Positions 1 through 6,388 of a stretch of DNA of 6,388 nucleotides are shown piece by piece (position 1 is the stretch's first letter; each line of letters starts with the position of its first letter). The translations under genes and the position numbers were made by a program. The stretch is from Bacteroidales bacterium UBA3623 (GTDB lineage: Bacteria > Bacteroidota > Bacteroidia > Bacteroidales > UBA932): positions 1 to 6,388 of the forward strand of contig DFLI01000117.1 of NCBI GenBank assembly GCA_002373715.1. Direction: 5' to 3'. The notes beneath the pieces are model-generated. The model was not told where the DNA came from. It made no database searches and was given only the letters and a program-made list of their open reading frames with translations.

Positions 1-1562
1 GCAGCTGCGGACCCAACGACCCGGAGCCCACCCCTACGCCGGATCCCACTCCGAAGGCGCCCACGGCCGTTACCCTGAGCAAAACGTCTGTTGACGCTCC
101 TGCAGAGGGCGGGACTTACGACATTACCGTTAAGTCACCCTTTGATCCTCAGGTGAAGGACAAGCCCAGCTGGGTTACTGTGAGCAATGCTAAAGTTGAG
201 AATTATACCTATACGGTAACAGTTATCGTAGACGCCCAGAGCGTCGGAGCTACCGCCCGGGAGGCCACCCTTACCTTCGAAGCTACGGGTGCCACCTCGG
301 CCACTCTCAAAATATCTCAGGCCAAGGGCCAGGAGCCGGAACCTCCGGCACCCGGATATGACGGTCTGGCCTCCTTCTTCGGCCTGGGCTGGAACCTGGG
401 TAACCAATTCGACGCCTACTATAACGGTTCCTGGGCAGGAGATAAGGAAGGTAAGCCGGATGAAACTTGCTGGATGCCAGATCCGAAAGATGAGTACAAG
501 GCCACCCAGGCCACCTTCGACGGACTCAAGGCCAAAGGCTTCAGCAGTGTCCGTATCCCTGTCTCCTGGCTTAAGATGATAGGCGACGCGCCCGAGTACA
601 AGATTAATGAGGCCTGGATCAACCGGGTTTACGAAGTGGTGGGCTATGCCCATACGGCCGGCCTTAAGGTTATCATCAACACCCATCACGACGAGAATCA
701 CGGTGTAAACAATACCTACCAGTGGCTGGACATCAAGAATGCGGCCAACAATGCCGAGCTCAATAACCAGATCAAAGAAAAGATCAAGGGTGCCTGGACC
801 AACATTGCCAACAAGTTCAAGGATTGCGAGGACGACTGGCTGCTGATGGAAGGCTTCAATGAGCTTAATGACGGTGGCTGGGGCTGGAGCGAAGACTTCA
901 GGAAGAATCCCCAGAAACAGTGCAATATCCTGAACGAATGGAACCAGGTCTTTGTGGATGCCGTTCGCGCTACGGGAGGATACAATGCCACCCGCTGGCT
1001 GGGAGTTCCTTCCTACTGCGCCAATCCGGACTTCACCAAGTATATGACCATCCCCAATGATCCCGCCAAGAAGGTGGCCGTTTCCGTTCACTGCTATGAC
1101 CCGTCCGCTTTTGCCCTGGGTGAAACAGTAGATGGAAAGAGGGTGTTCAATTATTCTGACTGGGGCCATACCGGAGATCCTTCCAAGAAGGTGAGCGGCA
1201 GTGATGAAGATTACATCAAGAACAAGTTTGCAACCCTGTATAACAACTATGTGGCCAAGGGAATTCCCGTGTACGTGGGCGAGTTTGGCTGCTGCCTCCG
1301 TACTGACTCCCGCTCCAAAGCCTTTATCAAATACTATCTGGAGTATGTTGTGAAAGCAGCCAAGACTTATTCCCTCCCTTGCTTCCTCTGGGATAACAGT
1401 GTTCAGGGCGGCAGTGGAGAAAACCATGGCTATATCCATCACGGAACCGGTAATTACCTGGGAGGCAGCAAAGAGTTTGTAGATGTGATAACAAAGGCCT
1501 GGAATACAACCGATGAGAGCTATACCCTTGATGTTGTATATAGCAAAGCCCCTAAATTCTGA
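1..1562 (+). CDS. BACON-GH5 endo-beta-glucanase lipoprotein (GH5_4-like; xyloglucanase/glucomannanase candidate), 5'-partial
   Basis: This is a secreted endo-glycanase expected to hydrolyse beta-1,4-glucan backbones (xyloglucan, mixed-linkage glucan or glucomannan) at the cell surface. The frame is open from the left edge: codons from nt 3 read S-C-G-P-N-D-P-E, matching the end of a lipobox, so only the signal peptide is missing. Counting that serine as 1, 519 residues are visible. A Pro/Thr/Asp linker (4-21) leads to a BACON domain (about 22-107, with PSW at 55-57), a second Pro/Glu linker (108-118), then a GH5 barrel. Barrel motifs are GWNLGNQFDA, VRIPVSW, NTHHD, the acid/base in GFNE (E287), VHCYDP and the nucleophile in VGEFG (E427). 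GWNLGN, GFNE-L-N-D-GGWGW and NEWNQVFVDAVRATGG resemble Bacteroidales GH5_4 enzymes such as the Prevotella bryantii GH5 and BACON-GH5 xyloglucanases. A GTG at 153 is internal, because starting there would delete half the BACON domain. The stop overlaps the next start. Family assignment is firm; substrate is inferred. Confidence 0.93.
   Translation, partial: SCGPNDPEPTPTPDPTPKAPTAVTLSKTSVDAPAEGGTYDITVKSPFDPQVKDKPSWVTVSNAKVENYTYTVTVIVDAQSVGATAREATLTFEATGATSATLKISQAKGQEPEPPAPGYDGLASFFGLGWNLGNQFDAYYNGSWAGDKEGKPDETCWMPDPKDEYKATQATFDGLKAKGFSSVRIPVSWLKMIGDAPEYKINEAWINRVYEVVGYAHTAGLKVIINTHHDENHGVNNTYQWLDIKNAANNAELNNQIKEKIKGAWTNIANKFKDCEDDWLLMEGFNELNDGGWGWSEDFRKNPQKQCNILNEWNQVFVDAVRATGGYNATRWLGVPSYCANPDFTKYMTIPNDPAKKVAVSVHCYDPSAFALGETVDGKRVFNYSDWGHTGDPSKKVSGSDEDYIKNKFATLYNNYVAKGIPVYVGEFGCCLRTDSRSKAFIKYYLEYVVKAAKTYSLPCFLWDNSVQGGSGENHGYIHHGTGNYLGGSKEFVDVITKAWNTTDESYTLDVVYSKAPKF
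3..65 (+). other. Lipidation cysteine and Pro/Thr/Asp-rich surface linker of the GH5 protein
   Basis: The codons at nt 3-8 encode Ser-Cys, followed by Gly. This is the expected end of a signal-peptidase II lipobox whose hydrophobic part lies left of the window. The next residues (PNDPEP, then TPTPDPTP) form a flexible spacer. Acidic residues at +4 and +6 relative to the cysteine are compatible with the acidic lipoprotein export signals of Bacteroidota that send lipoproteins to the outer face of the outer membrane. The surface location is an inference. Confidence 0.7.
66..323 (+). other. BACON domain (N-terminal Ig-like module of the GH5 protein)
   Basis: This segment reads as a beta-sandwich of about 85 residues. 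It opens with VTLSKTSVDAPAEGGTY, has the typical PSWVTVS strand, and ends with ATLTFEATG and a final strand LKISQAKGQ. This is the usual BACON pattern: an early small/Gly turn, a central W-[LIV]-x-[LIV], an R-x-A-x-[LIV]-x-[FV] strand and a terminal [LI]-x-[IV]-x-Q-x-x-G. BACON was named as carbohydrate-binding, but in a characterised Bacteroides xyloglucanase it appears to act mainly as a spacer that holds the catalytic domain off the membrane. That role is the likelier one here, next to two proline linkers. Confidence 0.85.
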
Positions 1563-1564
1563 TG
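1560..1564 (+). promoter_or_regulatory. TGATG stop/start overlap joining GH5 and GH26
   Basis: The GH5 stop codon TGA (1560-1562) shares its last A with the ATG of GH26 (1562-1564). The overlap supports one transcript and translational coupling. It also fixes the GH26 start, because the next residues form a textbook lipoprotein leader. No purine-rich ribosome-binding site is seen just upstream, which is normal for Bacteroidota. Confidence 0.85.
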
Positions 1565-2653
1565 AAAAGACTGATTCTACTGGCTGCCTTGGCCCTGGTG
1601 GCCTGCGGCTCCGGAAATAAAAAACCCATGGAAACGCCCAAAGACCAGCTGGTGCACCGCTTGTTTACTTTCGCAGAAAGCGAACAGATAGCCTACGGCC
1701 ACCAGGACGACCTCTTCTACGGCCATACCTGGAAGGTGGAAGATTGGGAGAACGATCCTCTGGAGCGTTCGGACGTGAAGGCCGTTACCGGTCACTTTCC
1801 CATGCTCATGGGTTGTGACCTGGGCGGCATAGAACTGGCCGATTCCTGCAATCTGGACGGCGTGCCCTTCGGCCTTATGCGCAAGGCTGCTCTCAAGCAC
1901 ATTGAGCGCGGCGGCATTGTAACTTTCTCCTGGCACCCCCGCAACCCGCTGACGGGCGGAGACGCCTGGGACATCAGTTCCAATGAGGTGGTCAAGTCTG
2001 TCCTGCAGGGTGGAGAAAAGCATACCGAATTCATGCTTTGGCTGCAGCGTGCGGCCGATTTCATCGAATCTATAGGCCCGGATGTCCCCATTATTTTCCG
2101 CCCCTGGCATGAAAACCTGGGAAGCTGGTTCTGGTGGGGAGGAAAGCTTTGCTCCGACCAGGAATACAAAGAGCTTTTCCGTGCTACCTGGCTGTATTTT
2201 ACCAAGGAGCGCGGCCTTACCAACCTTCTCTGGTGCTATTCCCCCAATGGTCCCATTCCTCCGGAGGTGTATATGTCCCGCTATCCCGGCGATGAGTTTG
2301 TGGACATCCTGGGAACGGATATTTATGAATTTGTGGGAGGCGGCTCCCTGGAAGAAGCGGGTGTCCGTTTCCAGGAGCAGGTGAAGAACATGCTTTCTAC
2401 CCTGGTGGCCCTGGGCGATGAGCATAAAAAGCTCATCTGCCTAAGCGAAACGGGCCTGGAAGGGATTCCGGACCTGAAGTGGTGGACCGGGTCGCTGATT
2501 CCGTCCATCCAGGATTTCCCCATCTCCTATGTTCTTACCTGGCGCAATGCCTGGGACCAGCCCGGCCATTTCTATGCACCCTGGGAGGGCTTTGCCGGAG
2601 CAGAGGACTTCAAGGAGTTCAGTGAAAAGAGTGATATTGTATTCTTACCATAA
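1562..2653 (+). CDS. GH26 beta-mannanase lipoprotein (mannobiose-forming type likely)
   Basis: This enzyme hydrolyses beta-1,4-mannosidic bonds in mannan, galactomannan or glucomannan with retention of configuration. The 363-residue protein starts with a lipoprotein signal peptide (MKRLILLAALALVAC, lipidated C15), then a single GH26 barrel filling the rest, a normal length for a one-domain GH26. Diagnostic motifs are YGHQDD (45-50), TFSWHPRNP (121-129), FRPWHEN with acid/base E184 after H183, SETG with nucleophile E296, and TWRNAW (326-331). After C15 the sequence is GSGNKK, with no acidic cluster, so a periplasm-facing location is more likely than the surface. Similar small lipoprotein GH26 enzymes in Bacteroides (ManA of B. 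fragilis, Man26A of B. ovatus) release mannobiose and are encoded near a GH130 phosphorylase, as here. Exo versus endo action cannot be told from sequence alone. It overlaps the upstream stop by 1 nt and ends 3 nt before GH130. Confidence 0.95.
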   Translation: MKRLILLAALALVACGSGNKKPMETPKDQLVHRLFTFAESEQIAYGHQDDLFYGHTWKVEDWENDPLERSDVKAVTGHFPMLMGCDLGGIELADSCNLDGVPFGLMRKAALKHIERGGIVTFSWHPRNPLTGGDAWDISSNEVVKSVLQGGEKHTEFMLWLQRAADFIESIGPDVPIIFRPWHENLGSWFWWGGKLCSDQEYKELFRATWLYFTKERGLTNLLWCYSPNGPIPPEVYMSRYPGDEFVDILGTDIYEFVGGGSLEEAGVRFQEQVKNMLSTLVALGDEHKKLICLSETGLEGIPDLKWWTGSLIPSIQDFPISYVLTWRNAWDQPGHFYAPWEGFAGAEDFKEFSEKSDIVFLP

Positions 2654-2659
2654 CCTATG
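2651..2659 (+). promoter_or_regulatory. TAA-CCT-ATG junction joining GH26 and GH130
   Basis: The GH26 stop TAA is followed by one codon-sized spacer (CCT) and then the ATG of GH130 in the same reading frame. With 3 nt between the genes there is no room for a separate promoter or a classical ribosome-binding site in the gap. Coupled translation or re-initiation is the simplest reading. Confidence 0.75.
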
Positions 2660-3811
2660 ACTTACAAAGAACGCCTGACCTGGCTCAAGGTGAGCCACAA
2701 GCAGCTGATTGAGAAGAAAAACTATCCCGTGCAGGGAAACGGTGTGTACGAACGTTATGAGAATCCCATTCTCACGGCCGAGCATGCCCCCCTGGAGTGG
2801 CGTTATGACCTGAACCCGGACCGCAACCCTTATCTGATGGAGCGCTTCGGCATTCACGCCACCCTTAATTCCGGCGCCATCAAGTGGAAGGGCAAGTATG
2901 TACTGGTAGTGCGCGTGGAAGGCGCAGACCGCAAGTCCTTCTTTGCCGTGGCAGAAAGCCCCAACGGTGTGGATAACTTCACCTTCTGGCCCCGTCCCAT
3001 TACCATGCCCGAGTGGGGAGAACCCGCCACCAACGTGTATGACATGCGCCTCACGGCTCATGAGGACGGCTGGATTTACGGTATCTTCTGCGTAGAGCGC
3101 AAAGACCACAGCCTGGAGGGAGACCTTTCGGCCGCCACGGCTGCCGCCGGCGTAGCCCGCACCAAAGACCTGGTGAACTGGGAGCGCCTGCCGGATATCC
3201 GCAGTGCCAGCCAGCAGCGCAACGTGGTGCTGCATCCCGAATTCGTAGACGGCAAGTATGCCCTCTATACCCGCCCGCAGGACGGTTTCATTGACGCCGG
3301 TAATGGCGGCGGCATTGGCTGGGCCCTGGTGGACAGCATGGAAGAAGCGGTTATTAAGGAAGAGAAGATTATCAATCTCCGTCACTACCACACCATCAAG
3401 GAAGTGAAGAACGGAGAGGGCCCGCACCCCATCAAGACCGACAAGGGCTGGCTGCACCTGGCCCACGGCGTGAGGGGATGCGCCAGCGGCCTGCGTTATG
3501 TCTTGTACATGTACATGACAGACCTGGAAGATCCTTCCAAGGTCATTGCAGACCCTGCCGGCTTCTTCATGGCTCCCGAAGGCCCGGAGTACATTGGCGA
3601 CGTAATGAACGTCCTGTTCTCCAATGGTTGGATTTGCGACCCGGACGGCAAGGTGTTCATTTACTATGCTTCCTCGGATACCCGCATGCATGTGGCCACT
3701 TCCACGGTAGACCGCCTGGTGGACTACTGCATGAATACGGCCCCGGACGGCCTGCGTACCGGCCTTTCCGTGGAAACGCTGAACAAACTGATTGACCGAA
3801 ACCAGAAATAA
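2657..3811 (+). CDS. GH130 phosphorylase, likely 4-O-beta-D-mannosyl-D-glucose phosphorylase (GH130_1-like)
   Basis: This is probably a cytoplasmic enzyme that uses phosphate to split beta-1,4-mannosyl-glucose into alpha-mannose 1-phosphate and glucose, saving ATP. The 384 residues have no signal peptide and span one five-bladed beta-propeller, about the length of the characterised Bacteroides fragilis mannosylglucose phosphorylase. Visible GH130 landmarks are YENPILTAEHAP (34-45), ERFGIHATLNSGAI (62-75), NVYDMRLT with the probable proton-donor Asp D129, GPHPIKTDKGWLHLAHGVR (255-273) and FIYYASSDTRMHVATST (334-350). The long N-terminal helical stretch before the first blade and the NVYDMRLT wording favour GH130_1 over mannooligosaccharide phosphorylases (GH130_2). 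The directly preceding GH26 gene supports mannan or glucomannan as the source. In B. fragilis the same GH26-GH130 pair works with a cellobiose 2-epimerase that converts mannobiose to mannosyl-glucose; no epimerase is present in this window. The family is firm, the exact acceptor less so. Confidence 0.93.
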   Translation: MTYKERLTWLKVSHKQLIEKKNYPVQGNGVYERYENPILTAEHAPLEWRYDLNPDRNPYLMERFGIHATLNSGAIKWKGKYVLVVRVEGADRKSFFAVAESPNGVDNFTFWPRPITMPEWGEPATNVYDMRLTAHEDGWIYGIFCVERKDHSLEGDLSAATAAAGVARTKDLVNWERLPDIRSASQQRNVVLHPEFVDGKYALYTRPQDGFIDAGNGGGIGWALVDSMEEAVIKEEKIINLRHYHTIKEVKNGEGPHPIKTDKGWLHLAHGVRGCASGLRYVLYMYMTDLEDPSKVIADPAGFFMAPEGPEYIGDVMNVLFSNGWICDPDGKVFIYYASSDTRMHVATSTVDRLVDYCMNTAPDGLRTGLSVETLNKLIDRNQK

Positions 3812-3817
3812 ACCGTG
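3809..3817 (+). promoter_or_regulatory. TAA-ACC-GTG junction and GTG start of the GH31 gene
   Basis: The GH130 stop TAA lies one codon upstream of a GTG in the same frame, so the GH31 gene cannot start earlier. Translation from this GTG gives a complete lipoprotein leader (MKKAILILSALLALTAC). The first in-frame ATG is some 36 codons downstream and would remove the signal peptide and the first strands of the domain. GTG is therefore the start, with only 3 nt separating the genes. Confidence 0.85.
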
Positions 3818-6388
3818 AAAAAAGCGATTCTGATTCTATCGGCCCTCCTGGCCCTGACCGCCTGCAAAAGCAATGGCGTGGTGGTGCATACCGACAATGG
3901 CGCGGTGCGTCTGCAGGTAATGTCCCCCGAGATTGTGCGGGTGACAGTTTCGCCGGACGGCAAGTTCCATGACAGGAAAAGCCTGGTGGTGCTTCCGCAG
4001 CAGCGCTTCGGAGACTATAGGCTGTCCAAAGATGCGGGCAAGGTGGTGCTTTCTACGTCGGCTCTCTCTGTAGAGGTTTCCAAGGCCGACGGGACCCTCC
4101 AATTTTTCAAGGCCGACGGCACTCCGCTCGCCTTGGACGGCCGTTCTTCCTTCGAACCCCTGGAGGTGGAAGGAAAGAGGGCCTGGAGCACCACGGTGAG
4201 CTATGCCTCCACCGAAGATGAGGCCTTCTACGGCCTTGGACAGCACCAGGCCGGTGAATTCAACCACAAAGGTCTTCGTGAGGAGTTGTACCAGTACAAC
4301 ACCAAAATCAGTGTTCCGCTGGTGGTTTCCAACAAGGGATACGGCCTCCTTTTCGACGCCTACTCCCTGAGCCGATGGGGCAGCGCCCAGCCTTATAAGC
4401 AGCTGGGAGAAGTGTTTGACCTGCAGCTCACCGGAACGTACCGGCCCCGAGAAGGCGAACCCGTGGTCCAGCAGGAAGACAGCCTCTTTTACGAGAACGA
4501 ATGGGCCCTCAAGAACCTTCCCGAAGTACCCCTGATGGGCGCCAAGGTTAGCTATGAAGGTACCATTACCGCCCATGAGACCGGAGATTATCATTTTATC
4601 CAGTACTATGCCGGTTTCCAGAGTACCACGGTAGATGGCGTGGAAGTGATGTCCCGCCGCTGGCGTCCGGCCTGGAATCCCAACAGCTATAAGTTCACCG
4701 TTCATTTGGAGGCTGGAAAACCTGCCCCCATCAAGATTGACTGGGACCCGGACGGAGATGTGTCCTATATCGGCCTTCGCGTGGCTCCGCTGGAAACTCC
4801 CGAGCAGGAATCCCGCCTTACCTTCTGGAGCGAGTTTGAGCCCCAGGCCGACTATTACTTCATTGCCGGCGGCAACTACGATGGCGTTATCAAGGGCTAT
4901 CGCCAGCTCAGTGGCAAGGCCCAGGTGATGCCCAAGTGGGCGCTGGGCTTCTGGCAGAGCCGGGAGCGTTACAGTACCCAGGAAGACCTGGTGGAAACCC
5001 TCTCCGAGATGCGCCGCCGCCACATTCCGGTGGATAATATTGTGCAGGACTGGCAATATTGGCCGGAAGACCAGTGGGGCAGCCACGAGTTTGAGGCTTC
5101 CCGCTATCCCGATCCCGAGAAGATGCTGGACGACGTGCATCAGATGCACGGTCGCTTCATGATTTCCGTATGGCCCAAGTTCTACACCAATACGGAGCAT
5201 TATAAGGAACTGAAGGATGCCGGTTATGCTTATACACATGCCGAGGACGACGGTCTGGTGGACTGGCTGGGCCACGAGCAAAGCTTCTACGACGCCTATG
5301 CCGCCGGAGGCCGCAAGATGTTCTGGAACCAGATGGACGAGTCCCTCTACAGCAAGTACGGCAAGAAGATTGACGCCTGGTGGATGGATGCCTCCGAGCC
5401 CAACCTTCGCGACTGCCTGCCCATGGATTATTTCAAGTGGCTCCTTACGCCCAATGCCCTGGGCTCCAGCACCGAGTATTTGAATGCCTATGCCCTGGTG
5501 AACGCCCAGGCCATTTATGAAGGCCAGCGCAGCGTAGATCCGGACAAGCGAGTATTCCTTCTTACCCGCAATGGTTTTGCCGGATTGCAGCGTTACAGCA
5601 CCGCTTCCTGGAGCGGAGACATTGGCACTTCCTGGACGGACATGCGCATGCAGATGGCCGCCGGCCTGAACTACTCCATGAGCGGTATCCCGTTCTGGGG
5701 CATGGACATTGGCGGTTTCTCGGTGATGAGCAAGTTCTACGATCCGGCCAATGCCGACGAGTGGCAGGAGCTGCAAACCCGCTGGCATCAGTTCGGCACC
5801 TTTGTGCCGCTGTTCCGCACCCACGGCCAGTGGCCCCGCCGCGAACTCTGGAACATTGCTCCCGAGGGTTCATCGGCCTATAACAGCATCCTATGGTATA
5901 TGCAGCTTCGCTACCGCCTGATGCCTTATCTCTATTCCCTGGCGGCCGATGTCCATTTCAAGGACGCCACCCTCATGAGGGGCCTGCCCATGGATTATCC
6001 GACAGACCCTGAAGTGCGGGACCTCTCCGACCAGTGGTTGCTGGGCCCGGCTCTCATGCCCTGCCCGGTGTATGAATATAAGGCCCGCAGCCGCGAGGTT
6101 TACTTCCCGGAAGGCGGCTGGTACGATTTCTATACCGGCCAGTACGTCCAGGGCGGTCAGCGCCTTACGGTTGAAGCACCCTATGAGCGCATTCCTCTGT
6201 ATGTGCGGGAGGGCAGCATCATTCCCGTGGGAGACGCCGCCGAATGGACGGAGAACTTGCCGGCCGATCACATCACCTTCCTGGTGTATGCCGGTAAGGA
6301 CGCCCATTTCACCTTCTATGAAGATGACGGCCTCACCTATGGCTACGAGAAAGGGGAGTGCAGCAGCATAGAGGTTCGCTGGGACGAT
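3815..6388 (+). CDS. GH31 alpha-xylosidase-type lipoprotein with PA14 insert, 3'-partial
   Basis: This enzyme probably removes alpha-1,6-xylosyl residues from the non-reducing end of xyloglucan oligosaccharides. The frame is open for 858 codons to the right edge; comparable Bacteroides enzymes are about 950 residues, so roughly 90 are missing. Order: lipoprotein signal peptide (C17 after LTA), N-terminal beta-sandwich containing FYGLGQHQAGEF, a PA14 insert (about 223-326), sandwich end (WSEFEPQADYYFI), and a catalytic barrel from MPKWALGFWQSRERY (372 on). The nucleophile is D525 in DAWWMDASEP and the acid/base is D602 in SWSGD. GMDIGGF and PLFRTHGQ follow, then the proximal C-terminal sandwich (IPLYVREGSIIPVG) and the start of a DUF5110-type sandwich (TFYEDDGLTYGYEKG). 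QSRERY plus WWMDASEP matches the Bacteroides and Cellvibrio xyloglucan alpha-xylosidases rather than alpha-glucosidases, which typically read WxDMNEP. C17 is followed by KSNGVVV without acidic residues, favouring the periplasm. Family certain; substrate well supported but unproven. Confidence 0.94.
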   Translation, partial: MKKAILILSALLALTACKSNGVVVHTDNGAVRLQVMSPEIVRVTVSPDGKFHDRKSLVVLPQQRFGDYRLSKDAGKVVLSTSALSVEVSKADGTLQFFKADGTPLALDGRSSFEPLEVEGKRAWSTTVSYASTEDEAFYGLGQHQAGEFNHKGLREELYQYNTKISVPLVVSNKGYGLLFDAYSLSRWGSAQPYKQLGEVFDLQLTGTYRPREGEPVVQQEDSLFYENEWALKNLPEVPLMGAKVSYEGTITAHETGDYHFIQYYAGFQSTTVDGVEVMSRRWRPAWNPNSYKFTVHLEAGKPAPIKIDWDPDGDVSYIGLRVAPLETPEQESRLTFWSEFEPQADYYFIAGGNYDGVIKGYRQLSGKAQVMPKWALGFWQSRERYSTQEDLVETLSEMRRRHIPVDNIVQDWQYWPEDQWGSHEFEASRYPDPEKMLDDVHQMHGRFMISVWPKFYTNTEHYKELKDAGYAYTHAEDDGLVDWLGHEQSFYDAYAAGGRKMFWNQMDESLYSKYGKKIDAWWMDASEPNLRDCLPMDYFKWLLTPNALGSSTEYLNAYALVNAQAIYEGQRSVDPDKRVFLLTRNGFAGLQRYSTASWSGDIGTSWTDMRMQMAAGLNYSMSGIPFWGMDIGGFSVMSKFYDPANADEWQELQTRWHQFGTFVPLFRTHGQWPRRELWNIAPEGSSAYNSILWYMQLRYRLMPYLYSLAADVHFKDATLMRGLPMDYPTDPEVRDLSDQWLLGPALMPCPVYEYKARSREVYFPEGGWYDFYTGQYVQGGQRLTVEAPYERIPLYVREGSIIPVGDAAEWTENLPADHITFLVYAGKDAHFTFYEDDGLTYGYEKGECSSIEVRWDD
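4481..4792 (+). other. PA14 domain inserted in the N-terminal domain of GH31
   Basis: Residues of about 223-326 interrupt the N-terminal sandwich and read as a PA14 beta-barrel. They open with SLFYENEWALKNLPEVPL, followed by VSYEGTITAHETGDYHFIQYY (one strand plus the G-x-Y-x-F turn), the VDGVEV hairpin, a VHLEAGKPAPIKIDW strand and a closing YIGLRVAPL. PA14 inserts at this position are known in alpha-xylosidases of the Cellvibrio CjXyl31A and Bacteroides ovatus GH31 type. There the insert reaches over the active site and contributes to binding longer xyloglucan oligosaccharides. Boundaries are estimated by eye. Confidence 0.85.

Noticed and set aside
153..155. GTG as the start of the GH5 gene
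   Set aside because: The frame stays open to the left edge and encodes a lipobox end, a linker and the first half of the BACON domain. The true start lies outside the window.
135..1442. A 435-codon open frame on the minus strand opposite GH5
   Set aside because: It lies wholly over the well-supported BACON-GH5 gene, has no recognisable motif and no coherent start context. It is a codon-bias shadow.
1442..1562. A terminator or promoter near the end of GH5
   Set aside because: This stretch is coding to the stop, no hairpin followed by a T-run stands out, and the next gene overlaps the stop.
1577..3691. Two long minus-strand open frames opposite GH26 (1577-2425) and GH130 (2645-3691)
   Set aside because: Both are antisense to genes with diagnostic catalytic motifs, and neither translation resembles a protein family.
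2657..3811. GH130 gene as a GH43 or GH32-type propeller hydrolase
   Set aside because: The NVYDMRLT, GPHPIKTDKGW and YYASSDTR motifs, the lack of a signal peptide and the GH26 neighbour all fit GH130. The Asp/Asp/Glu layout of GH43 is not apparent.
3836..5824. A 662-codon open frame on the minus strand opposite GH31
   Set aside because: The plus strand encodes an intact GH31 with all catalytic motifs throughout this stretch. The antisense translation is low-complexity (rich in Gly, His, Ala, Leu and Val) and shows no recognisable domain. It is explained by the biased third-position base use of the real gene.

Overview
The window is a gapless stretch of four co-directional (+) genes for plant cell-wall glycan breakdown, almost certainly part of a polysaccharide utilisation locus (PUL) in a Bacteroidota genome, most likely gut or rumen Bacteroidales. 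The evidence is a BACON domain fused to GH5, three Bacteroidota-style lipoprotein leaders (one visible only from its lipobox), very short intergenic gaps with no Shine-Dalgarno-like purine tracts, and the enzyme combination itself. Base composition looks moderately GC-rich (not counted). I cannot name a genus.

Layout: (1) nt 1-1562, a BACON-GH5 endo-glucanase lipoprotein, probably subfamily GH5_4, missing only its signal peptide at the left edge. (2) nt 1562-2653, a GH26 beta-mannanase lipoprotein. (3) nt 2657-3811, a cytoplasmic GH130 phosphorylase resembling 4-O-beta-mannosyl-glucose phosphorylase. (4) nt 3815-6388, a GH31 lipoprotein of the alpha-xylosidase type with a PA14 insert, running off the right edge with roughly a tenth of the protein missing. 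No RNA genes, mobile elements, CRISPR arrays, promoters or terminators are visible. The only non-coding DNA is two 3-nt gaps, so promoter and terminator lie outside the window.

Inferred pathway: the surface-type GH5 lipoprotein cuts a beta-1,4-glucan or glucomannan backbone. The GH26 lipoprotein cuts mannan or glucomannan into short oligosaccharides. The GH31 lipoprotein trims alpha-xylosyl side chains from xyloglucan oligosaccharides. The cytosolic GH130 phosphorolyses mannosyl-glucose to mannose 1-phosphate and glucose. The mix of mannan-type (GH26, GH130) and xyloglucan-type (GH5_4-like, GH31) enzymes is the most noteworthy point. It suggests a locus for mixed hemicellulose or glucomannan rather than a textbook single-substrate PUL. 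All four families are known, and I see no sign of an undescribed molecular system.
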